From positions 7,871,890 through 7,935,889 of the forward strand of contig JAJEKV010000030.1 in NCBI GenBank assembly GCA_021234155.1: DNA of 64,000 bases. The letters are read 5' to 3'. Source of the DNA: Isoetes taiwanensis (taxonomy: Eukaryota; Streptophyta; Lycopodiopsida; Isoetales; Isoetaceae). Below, one piece after another: positions 35,550 to 45,108 of the stretch; within the stretch, counting starts at the first letter, position 1; the number at the start of each line of letters is the position of its first letter. Under the pieces are notes generated by a model. It saw nothing but the letters and a program-made list of their open reading frames with translations, did no database searches and was not told where the DNA came from. Position numbers and translations under genes: made by a program.

Positions 35550-35639
35550 CCTTCCTCCTCACTTGCTTTGTAACATTACCATTCTTTTAATATATTGATG
35601 ACACAGTTCTTCAAAAAAAAAAAAAAAAAAAAAAAAAAA
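35550..35639 (+). mobile_element. LINE 3' end with 27-base poly(A)
   Basis: TTGTAACATTACCATTCTTT followed by TAATATATTGATGACACAG and a 27-A tail is the same 3' end as the LINE copy at 34,693, but in the opposite direction. The 5' extent is unclear. Confidence 0.75.
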
Positions 35640-35679
35640 CGTATTTTAACAAAATTTATGATCACTTTGCAAACAATTC

Positions 35680-35885
35680 TCTGCGACAAGATTTCTCGAA
35701 TCTAAATGTTCCCGGGTGGTTGAGCGATTCGATCACTTCACAAACACGACACGATTTGTGGAATTCAAATTTTTGTGGAGAAGTTTTCTCAAATTCGAGT
35801 GAATCATGACAAGATTTATCAAATTTACATGTTCCTACACAAGTTTTCTCAAATTCATTCAAGCCAAGATTTCTCAATTGGGGAG
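35680..35885. repeat. imperfect tandem repeat with TTTTCTCAAATTC units
   Basis: Units of about 45 bp containing AAGATTT/AAGTTTTCTCAAATTC recur four to five times. The minus-strand reading gives FEKTC/FDKSC/FEKTS/FHKSC repeats, but no gene context supports translation. Confidence 0.6.
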
Positions 35886-36009
35886 ATCTTCATAAAATAT
35901 TTAAAAAAGAAATAGTTATTAATTTACACAACCACCTCATTCAGAAGCACATGGATTGAGGTGCATGGTATCATGAATCTTGGTCTTCGTGCAAAATGGA
36001 GGATTTTTT

Positions 36010-36262
36010 TGTTATATTTTTTTATGGAAATCTCCCCCATTTTCCGTAAAAACCTCTCCTCCCCAAAGTCATATAAAGAAAATTGGGGAGGTTTTCATGG
36101 AAACCTCCCCTATTTTCTAAAGTGAAAACGTCCTTATGTCATATGAAGAAAATTGGGGAAGTTTCCATGGAATATTGGAAGGTTTTCCGGAAAAGTTGGA
36201 GAGGTTTCCAGGGAAAGTTGGGGAGGTTTCCAAGGAAAGTTGGGAAGGTTTCCACTTGAATC
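36010..36262. repeat. hairpin and 23-bp tandem repeats around GGAAACCTCCCC
   Basis: GGGGAGGTTT at 36,085-36,094 pairs perfectly with AAACCTCCCC at 36,101-36,110. It is followed by three near-copies of GAAAGTTGGGGAGGTTTCCA spaced about 23 bp (36,190-36,256). A second imperfect copy of the AAGAAAATTGGGGA block sits at 36,145. Confidence 0.8.
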
Positions 36263-36412
36263 CAACCCGAATCAGGTGCCAATAAAACCACCGCTCCTTA
36301 ATGCACATCTACTTTCCACCATCCAATCTTTTTTAAAACCTATGCAAGTTTACTGAATCAACAACAAGACCATCTCCAAGATCAACACATGTAGTGAGCG
36401 GCAATAGATTCC

Positions 36413-37173
36413 TTGTATTTGAATAATCTAAAGCATAGATACTTCATTCCTATTACGAAGGAATAAGATGATGTCGCACTGTGGGTTGCCCTTCATTAAT
36501 ATATTATGGTGGGCTATTAAGCGAGTATGAAGTGGGAATGTGCTAAGAATAAGCGTTTGTGTTTTTACATATTAGTAGTTAATAAGTATGCCCCGAAATT
36601 CGAGGCTATTCATCTTGGGACTAATAGTATGGTTTAAACATATTGAGAAAGTGCACCACATGCATTGCATGAAAGAAACACTTCTATTCAAATGGAAAGG
36701 GGAGCAACCTTCACGTGGTGTTGTTAAAGAAATCTATCTATTGTCACCTTCCTTAACATTCATCATACACGTAATCAAACTTCACATACATATCCAGGGC
36801 TTAAGCATCAATTAAATTACTAGTTGAGAAGCTTACATACCAGCTCATTCATCATAGCCATTAATTTAGTAAAGTCTAAATCAGAACTCTCCATTGATGC
36901 TAAAGCTACATCCAAAGTTTCCATGAAATGTTTCTGGAAAGAGTATATCATTCACGAATTAGTTTCTGAGTTGGATAAGACAGAGAAATCAACAATGTAA
37001 GAGAATGTAAGGAAAGGGCAAAACTTGCCCTTTCAAGAAGGATTGTAAGTATTTAGGTCTTCATTCCTGCTGCAAATCGCTCTTCATAACCAGTGCTGGA
37101 CATCATGATGATTGCCATAGAAACCGTATATGTCTGATGTCTGCTCCAGATCGCTTCCTCTCCGCTCTTCTCC
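36413..37173 (-). repeat. rearranged copy of the right-edge LTR-like block (order B then A)
   Basis: Segment B (36,413-36,721, starting TTGTATTTGAATAATC) is nearly identical to 63,631-63,938. Segment A (36,752-37,173, starting CTTAACATTCATC) is nearly identical to 63,208-63,629. At the right edge the order is A then B, directly joined. Here it is B, a 30-bp linker, then A. The right-edge block lies beside a retrotransposon primer-binding site, so these are LTR sequences or derivatives. Confidence 0.7.
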
Positions 37174-37616
37174 ATGCCTCCAAAAACCGTTCCTTCCTCC
37201 TTTTCAACGTAGCCCAAGAGGTGTCATCCCTCCACCGTTGGATTATCTTATTAGATCTCCACCTCTCATTCTTTTAAAGACTTTTATCTAACTAAATATA
37301 AGATTACTAGAAAAAAAAATGGAATTAGTGATGTTTTTTGGAAGGGTTTTTCCGGGTGTGGTTTCCGGCGGTGGTCGACGTGAGGAAGGGAGCGAACTCT
37401 CCCCTCCGAAGAGCATAATCCAGCTTAGCATTTCTTTTCTTCTATGTCTGCGCCTCCTAAATCCGCCGAGCTTCTCTGTAAACCAGGTAGGCCTTGGTTT
37501 CAGAGTTTAATTTCATTGCGAAGGCCAAATTTAAAGTTTACTTGAAGGATCTCGTTGAAGTTCAATTAGAATTTAGCCCTTTAACTCACTGCGGCAAGCT
37601 GAGTTCCTTGCAATAG
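37174..37616. other. spacer with a possible first exon
   Basis: At 37,444 the plus-strand reading MSAPPKSAELLCKP runs into a GTAGG donor. It could be the first exon of a lost gene, but no continuation was found. Confidence 0.2.
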
Positions 37617-37985
37617 TTGCTAGATTTAGGATGTGAGCGTGTAGAACAGCCCAAGGCCAAGTTCTTTTGTGCGCTCAGGGCACAAAATAGAAAGGATAAA
37701 GATGATTCGAAATTCAAGGTGCAGTTCAACGGACGCTTGGCCGGACGATCTGCAAACTCTGCTGTGAGACGTCAAAAGTGTCATTTGGGAGCAATATCTT
37801 CAGATTCACACCTACTCATAGCAAACACTTGTGCTCATGGTGATCTGTGTTCTCTGCTTTTCTATGTTATGTATGTGGTGGGTAGTCTTGCTCTAGTGGA
37901 TATCTTCTCCACTGGGTTTTGAGTCCCCCATGTACTCTTTGTATTCTTTTGAGTAATAAAGTTCCACGTTCATCAAAAAAAAAAA
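37617..37985 (+). mobile_element. retroposon (LINE-like) 3' end
   Basis: The last part of an open frame ends VDIFSTGF and is followed by TTGTATTCTTTTGAGTAATA, ending in TTCATC and an A-run at 37,973-37,985. This resembles the decayed 3' end of a non-LTR retrotransposon. No target duplication was found. Confidence 0.45.
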
Positions 37986-38399
37986 CCCCGGCTGTGAAGT
38001 TGAGAGGTAAGGTCTGCTGCAAGATTCAAAGATAATTGAGGAGATCAGTGCTGAAAATGACTTAGTTCGGATTTAGTGCAAGCACTAGGCCTAAATAAGA
38101 ACAAAGCATGGCTTTTGTGAGCCAATTCATCGGATGCAAACTCTTTTATTGTTAAGCATCTCAGGCTGGGAATATGGCAGTCTAAGAAACATGAGCCCAT
38201 CCATTTGCAAAGGATCGGTGAAGGCAGACATCTGCAAGTAATCCCACTGTAAAATTTGGCTGGATGTATCCTTGGTTTCTGCTCTGCTTCCTGCAAAATC
38301 TCTGTGCCCACCAGCGACAGAATATAATTCAAGGCTACCCAGATTTAACAGAACGAAAATTAAACTTTATAGATTAGACAAGGCATCAGTAAAAAAATG

Positions 38400-39085
38400 T
38401 ATCCGAATCATGTAGCATGCTGTTGGCGCTTACCCCTTGCTTCGAAGCAGCCCTGCCCCGGTAATATTCAATGCATAAACTGGTATCATCAGGATAAAAA
38501 ACCCCATAGTTCTTCTCTGATGTAGCTCCTATCCTCGTTGAAAATTTCATAGATATATGTGTTAATCGATATCCCTGGCCTTCTTGGAGTGCCTGTATTG
38601 TTCAAAATACGCTTTACCAGATTATTGCTAAAGCAGAAATTCCTGCCTGGTTTTAATCCCCTCTAGAAGGCCATCCAGTTTTTGTCACACAGATATGAAT
38701 ATCTGTGAAATCAAGAGAAGCCATGACGCTGAATGCTACATCGATTATGGCATCAAAAAAATTGGTGTAGAGAAGATTCGTATTGCAATCAACCTGCCCA
38801 GTGTTTGGCCGAAACAGGGCATAATCGATGGACATGGTCTTTGGTTTTGTTGATAAATTGGATCACAAATTTGACATATGTTTGGTTAAATGTGGAAAGA
38901 GAAGGGGGAAAATAATTGACAAGCAAGGAAATAGAGTGAGAGGTAGAGACCTTGACCTGTGAATCCAGATTGGCTGCAACGAGAGCTGCGTGTATGAACC
39001 ACATTGTAGAAACGAAAACAGAGGAAATGCCTGTGGTGTCGGTTAGGACCTCGCTTCCGACGGCTATGGCTGTGTGATTTGTTTC
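38400..39085 (-). pseudogene. glycosyl hydrolase family 17 (beta-1,3-glucanase) fragment
   Basis: Read leftward, several frames together give HAALVAANLDSQVKVSTSHS, FPPSLSTFNQTYVKFV, YALFRPNTGQVDCNTNLLYT, FDAIIDVAFSVMASLDFTDI, TKTGWPSRGD, NNTGTPRRPG and NYGVFYPDDTS. These are successive conserved blocks of plant glucan endo-1,3-beta-glucosidases. The catalytic Glu region is altered (V-T-K-T-G-W instead of V-x-E-T-G-W) and there are at least three frame changes, so it is a non-functional fragment. The N-terminal domain and a C-terminal CBM43 (X8) domain are missing. It lies between the possible 3' LTR block and the retrotransposon body. Confidence 0.85.
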
Positions 39086-39089
39086 GCAT

Positions 39090-40680
39090 ATTCTAAAGCA
39101 GAATGGAAAGAAAGAACTACAAACCTTAACCTGTTGTTTTAAATTTGAGATACAAACGTTTTAAATTTGAGATACAAACCAGGTACTTTTTGCTTACAGT
39201 ATGTCGAATGGGTTGGGTTCACTTCTGAGACAAATTTTCCAGATGGTCTCCTTCTAATAGCTGTGTATTCCTGCAAATTTTTGGCTGCAACTATGTTTTT
39301 TGGTTTACATTACTTCTGCACTGCACTGCGATGAGACATTGAAATTTTTTGACTATCAAGTGATGCCGTGACTTTGGCCTGCTTAAAAAATCTAATATTC
39401 AGAGCCATCACTTTAGAGGTCTCTGGACCATTTTAATTTTATTTATTGAGGCCTGTTATGCACACCCAAATGATAGGTCTGCTCTGCCTTGATAAGTGAT
39501 CAGTCTAAAGTTATTCTTTGCAACACATTTGCTCTGTCACAGGCCAATGGAGTCATCTCTACTTTTGCCAAATTTGTCCAAGATCTACTGAAGAAACAAC
39601 AAATTATGAGATACCAAGATGCTTACTATTTTGATGGGCCTCTTCAAAGTAAGGATTCCTATTATAAAAACCTCTCTAAATCAAAAGCTCTATAAATATG
39701 TTGTTATTTCAGCTACATTTATTAAGAATAGAATAGAATATGATTTTATCGTCCACGGAGACCAACTGGCCTATGGGACCCAAGTACAAAGAGAGAGCAG
39801 CAGGCGTATTACTACCAGGACACAAAGATTGTCTTTTAAATATGGAACTTCTTATTTGCTACTAGCACACTGGAAGCTAGGTTGCATTTCAAGCAGCGGT
39901 ATCAATTGCAACAACTAGTTACCTAGCATATATCTTCCATATTCTTTCATATTGCACTTAGTCGCAATAATGTTCACTATGCCCCTGCCCATTCTCACTA
40001 CCTTCGGGACCCCTTGCATTCTAGGCTAGTTATTATCTATTATTTAAGCTTATGTATAATCAAAACTACATATAGAATGATGCCAAATGTTACAAATTAA
40101 TTGACCATTGCAAGACCATTTCCTTGGGAATCTATACATCAAAACAAAAGTTTGCTATCTCTCTAGGCAAAGTACTATCACCTAATAAAGCACGTGGCAA
40201 CTATGAAGTCATCCATCTTTTGATATAGTAGACGGTTGTAAATAAATTTGACCTAATCTCCAATTTGTTTCTAACTAACTTGAGCCCAAGATTAACCTAT
40301 TGACATGAGCTAATTTTCAATTTCTTTCTAACTAGCTTGCGGCCAAGATTAACCATACATGTATGCAGGATAAAGCCTAGCTTTTCGAGTTTTGTCCGTG
40401 GTTTGAAATGACAATGTCCTCAAGCATAATTACGAGTCCTATTGGTGGAATCCACGCATATATCAAGCCACATTCACAAATGCAGACTTCATAGATAGAT
40501 TTTGCAGCAAGGACAAAGCAACACTTGAAACTTTTGTCAAGTGTTCGCAGTGGTAGATTACCGTTTTGAGTCAATGACATTTTCAGATGCAATCATAGGT
40601 ATTCCAATAAATACCCCAGACCCATACATCATATGCTTCATGGAAAACACCCACTTATGGTTGCAACCTCCACTTATGGT
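39090..40680. other. spacer without a supportable gene
   Basis: Only short ORFs occur (for example 39,489-39,695), with no known motif. The 3' terminus of the gypsy element should lie in or near this stretch, but I could not place a polypurine tract with confidence. Confidence 0.3.
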
Positions 40681-40745
40681 TGCATTTGGGTTCGACTCCC
40701 AGGTGCATGTGGCGCTGGCTCCGCCAGCGCTAAATTCTTGTATCC
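40640..40745 (+). repeat. SINE-like segment with B box and GC hairpin
   Basis: TTGGGTTCGACTCCC at 40,687-40,701 is a good pol III B box. It is followed by GCGCTGGCTCCGCCAGCGC (40,712-40,730), a short perfect hairpin. CCACTTATGGTTGCA is doubled just upstream. The A box is not convincing. Confidence 0.4.
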
Positions 40746-40854
40746 TATATATTTATTTGATATCTAATGCAAATAATACTAACATGGTTTTATATATATG
40801 GTCGCTATTGAGTAAGGTTTTATTTATTATTCCATGGTCAAACCATGGTCATTA

Positions 40855-42968
40855 CTATTGTTTAATGGGATATTTTATATTTCTTCGACGTTTCTTAAAA
40901 CGATTGCCATAATCTTCGTTGTCTTCGTCCTCACTGTCGTCGTATATTAAATGCATTAATGATGTATTTTTGATGTCTTGGTCTAACACCTTATCACTCT
41001 CCCCCACTTTTGTGTTGAGCATAGGCTCAACACACAATTGTTTAGTGTTGTTTTTATGGGCAAAGTGCACCTCACGGAAATTGTTGTTGAAATGTGTAAT
41101 ATTTTGTCTGCGTTTTTCGACCAAGGCAAGGGTATCATCTACATATGCCTTAGAGGCTTCATGCAAAAATCCTCGTGTAGCCATTTCTTCAAAGAGTTGT
41201 ATATATTTCGAGGGAAGATGACTTAACTTCAGAAACAGAGCAGTATCTGTGAAAGTCTTCTTGCAAGATTTATTCGGGTCAAAGTTGATGACGATATCCT
41301 TGGAAGAATTAGTTGGAGTGAGAATATAATGGAGGAGTTTGCAATAGCGGGCTTGATCGTATATAAGGCGCTCGGGACTATATTGAGCAACATTTATAAA
41401 CATTTGTAAGTTGTGTAAGATATCATTGTTAGACTCCCCATGGGTACCTTTGATGATGGCCCAATTAGGTAACTGTTTGAGTGATGCAGTATGCCATGAT
41501 AAGCGTCGTTGGAATCTCGGATCAAAGATAGGATCATCTTGTATATGTTGAGGTGCTTTGGTAAAGTTGTAACGAATTTCATCATCCTGCAAAAGTTTAT
41601 CCCGCCAAGTTGTATCTTCAACCTGGGTATACAGTGCCATGTCAGAAAAGATATCATCATAGTGTATGGAAGTTGAGTCTTTAAGAAACATGTCGATTTT
41701 CCATATAAGGACAATAGGAAGGAATGAGATTGGGTATTTCTTTCCATTCAGAAGATGTAGGAATTTGCCAATTTATGAGATCAAAAGGCTGAGGAGCTGG
41801 ATGAGAATTTGCTGAATATAAAGCTGTGTGCTCTAGCTGGAATGATAAAAATTTGACCCAAATTTTATAATCTTCATTGTGCTGAATTTTTAAACTGATG
41901 GTTTTGAACATCCCGAAGATGGGTCTTCAAATTTCTAATCAGCAACTCTTTATCGGCAGCGGGTAAAACCAATGAGTTGCTCATATCATTAGATTGTGAC
42001 ACTGCTTGATCTTTAAAGGAGGTCGTGCTCTAAGCTGCGCTGATTCATAAATGAGCTGTTGTGATGAGGAATAGTAAGAAAGAACATAACCGATACTGTC
42101 AATAGCCCATTCGTGACATAGAACAGGGTCTTCGATGGTAAGATCATGGGGATAAATTGCAGTAATAAGTTGAACTCTTTCTTGATAGATCATCTTTTTC
42201 CATAAGTTAGAAAACTTGTTGAGCAGTAATTGGTGTGCAAGGGTCGATACACCAACATAATAATCGGATTTTGAGGTTAGATAAATCATAATAAGAGTTC
42301 GTCTCAAGATCATTTATGCGCGCCACATGAGTTTGGGATTGCTTGGATTCATCCAAAATTTTGAGCATCAGATCTTTGTATTGTTGTACCTCAATCTTCA
42401 GAGCAGCGTTCTCTTGCTTGAGGTCCTGTCCAAGGTGAAGTAAGGGTTGTACTTGAGCTTTAAGGGCGGTGATTTTTGACTCCATAAGAGAGTGTGAGGA
42501 ACAATCATTATATTGCATATGTTCTTGCTGCAAAGTGTGATATTGTTGTTGAAGCTCCTGATATGCTTGATCTTTAGACTGTAATTGAGCTTGTAAAGCG
42601 TGAATTTGTGGATGAAGATTGGATATCAGATCTGCATTTTCCATATTGCTGTTGAGTAGATCTTGGACATTACCATGAACCTTGCTGAGATTATCCTTCA
42701 TAATATTAAGGTCATTGAGTAAGAAAGCATGAGATGGTTCAGGAAGTTGTGAGAACATCTCAGCGTCAGATTTAAGAACCTGTTGTTGCGGTGGAAACGT
42801 TTCCTGCAAGGACAAAAAGTAATTCAATAACATTTGTAGATGCATGGCAAATGGAAGTTCTTGTGCATTGTTTCTTTTGATATTGCGTATTTGTTTATGT
42901 AATTGTTCAGTGACTAGGGAGGCCCAAGGGATTTCAATGCCCTGAGTGGCCATGATAACATATGCCAA
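40855..42968 (-). pseudogene. gypsy extra ORF, C-terminal part (coiled coil, acidic/basic tail)
   Basis: Three overlapping frames carry the second half of the protein encoded after pol. At 42,207-42,968 a long coiled coil is visible (Gln/Leu-rich, LQAQLQSKDQAYQELQQQYH). It is followed at 41,981-42,313 by a helical segment and, at 40,855-41,691, by a domain ending in an acidic run (DDSEDEDNEDYG) and a basic nuclear-localisation-like motif (RFKKRRR). There is no signal peptide or membrane segment, which argues against an envelope-like protein. A coiled-coil protein with a nuclear signal could act in packaging or in intracellular transport of the element, but this is speculation. Frameshifts occur near 42,250, 41,980 and 41,700. 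Confidence 0.6.
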
Positions 42969-42989
42969 CCATCGCTCTGTATATCTATG

Positions 42990-43135
42990 TAGATTGACAG
43001 GTGCAAGTTTCCTTTTAAGATAAGTAAAGATTATAAGATAGGAATGAAAAGCAATGTAGTGTGGTGTGTAGTCACATGTCCAGTTGGATGCTGCCTAGTG
43101 GCGTGACGTTAAAATACTATCTATCTATCTATCTT
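42990..43135 (+). repeat. short insertion with GATA/TATC run between gypsy ORF parts
   Basis: Coding similarity stops at 43,129 and resumes at about 42,990. In between is non-coding sequence ending on the plus strand in a run of four TATC units (43,109-43,127). Similar words flank both sides (CTATCTACCAAAAG and CTTATCTTAAAAGG on the minus strand), which may be a decayed target duplication of a small retroposon. Confidence 0.4.
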
Positions 43136-44630
43136 TTGGTAGATAGGATCCCAAATTCACGAAAGATAGATATATTATGTTTAGGATGAACATTGCAGTT
43201 GGGGAGTCGTAAGGCTGCCATAACTGATTCTCGTTGAATATTTATGTGCCCAGTTAGTGTAGTAAAGCTGGTTCTGGTGGCAACTTCATAATTATTTATA
43301 TATTCTGTTAACCATTTCGGGTTCAATTTTGGAAATGGTAATAGCACAAATGAAAGTAACTTTGCCGTTTCCAGATATGTTTGGGCCAAAGCATCCAAAG
43401 GCGGGAAATTATCAAAAGAGATATTAGGATACAAGATTTGAAACTTATCTGAGGGAACTTTATAGTTTTGCTGAATACAGTAAACTGGTATGTTACATTT
43501 CCATTGTCGTTGCTCACGCTGGTAGGTTGCCCGACGGCTTTGAAGTTTAAGTTTTGCTAAGAGGTGTTGGTATCTACCAGAATTATCTTGCCCCCGTCCA
43601 AAGCAAAACAATAATTTTTTGGGTGGCCAGAAACCAATATAATACATAACTTCCATGAAAGTAGTATGGGAAACACTCGGGGAATCAGGATCATTCCACC
43701 AATTATACGCCTTGGTTGTAGGAAAGGGAACCATGAGTAGTTGAAGAGTGCCACCTTGAATCTTAAGTCTATCAATTTGGAGCAAAAGTCTTGTAGATAA
43801 CTGTTGGTTATCCCATTTGGAAATATTTAAAGACATTTTAAGAAGTCGAGAGAAATTTTGAGCAGTGCAAAACTTTGGTGCTGGATTTACCATATTAATA
43901 TGTTTGACTTCTTTGTAGGGTTTGAGTCGGCACCCATTCACGCGGGTAGGCAAAAGGTTTCCATCCAAATCTTGTAGTTGAATAGAACCATTTTGATATA
44001 CTTTATGAATTCGGAATGGTCCAAGCCAGCGAATTTTTAATTTTCCTGAATGTTGTTTGTACCTTGAATCATATAATAAGACCTTGTCATTGTCTTGGAA
44101 ATGAAATGATTTTAATTTTCGATCTAACCACGCCTTGCGCCTATCCTTGGATACTTGTTGAGCCCATACTAATTGATGTCGCTTTTCATCGAGAGCTTCC
44201 AGTTGATATAATCTATTTTGAAGTGAAGGTACGTCACTCATTCTATGGTGAATGGCCACCCTTAAGCTTGGGATAATGAACTCAAATGGTAGGATAGCTT
44301 CTATTCCATATGTGAGTTGGAAGGGAGTATGATTTGTAATAGTTTTATATGTTGTTCTGTAAGCCCACAAAACAGCGGGTAACTTGAGCTCCCATCTTTC
44401 CTTGACGATTCACATACTTTCTTTAAAATGTTAACCAATATTTTATTGGTCGACTCGGCTTGTCCATTAGCACGTGGGTAGTATGGCGTGGACTTCTTGT
44501 GAGAAATTAAGAAATCTCTGGTGAGAGTTTCAATGGTGTCATTTATGAAATGTACACCGCAATCGCTGACAAGTTCAATGGGGCATCCAAAGCGGGTAAT
44601 GATTTGATGGTACATGACCTTTGCAACACT
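43129..44630 (-). pseudogene. gypsy integrase C-terminal half and start of extra ORF
   Basis: From 44,630 leftward the frame continues the integrase core interrupted at 55,602. ITRFGCPIELVSDCGVHF holds the second catalytic Asp and YYPRANGQAEST the catalytic Glu. A one-base frameshift near 44,385 precedes LWAYRTTYKTITNHTPFQLT. The C-terminal SH3-like part (DKVLLYDSRYKQHSGKLKIR followed by WLGPFRIHKV) ends near 43,900. Without a stop the same frame runs on into the extra ORF, which includes WWNDPDSPSVSHTTFMEVMY and INIQRESVMAALRLPN. The latter resembles the putative plant transposon protein domain found in Athila-like elements. The open connection suggests the extra ORF was made as a pol extension or through splicing. 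Confidence 0.7.
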
Positions 44631-45108
44631 TGCTGGGTAGAAGCATGAAAGGGTGATTGAATTTTTTTGTATATTGATGTAAAAATTTGAACTGGGTTAA
44701 AGTGTTTGTAATGTACATTTTGAATTTTACATGGAGTTGCCTATCATTAATAAAGGCGGTTGACGTACAATATTCTCCATAATTATACCAAATCCTCCCG
44801 AAATCTTGTACTAGCTTCTCTATCAATAAAATCTAAATATCTTGCCTGCGAAAAAAAATTAAACTTTGGCGCATATTTTGAACTTTCCTCAATCGATCAA
44901 ACATGGCTCCGGATTCTACCTCAACGAAAACTTGGCCCGAATCGATTATAGCTGCTCCTAAATCGAATGCATTTCAAGAAACAAATGTATCTTGAAGAAA
45001 TTGAAATCCCTTTCCTTCAAGCAGTAATACAAATCCCTTCAAGCAGTAATACAAATCTGGTTAATAATCTGTTTTTTTGTGCAGGATGTTGTATCCCCTT
45101 TTTGCAGA

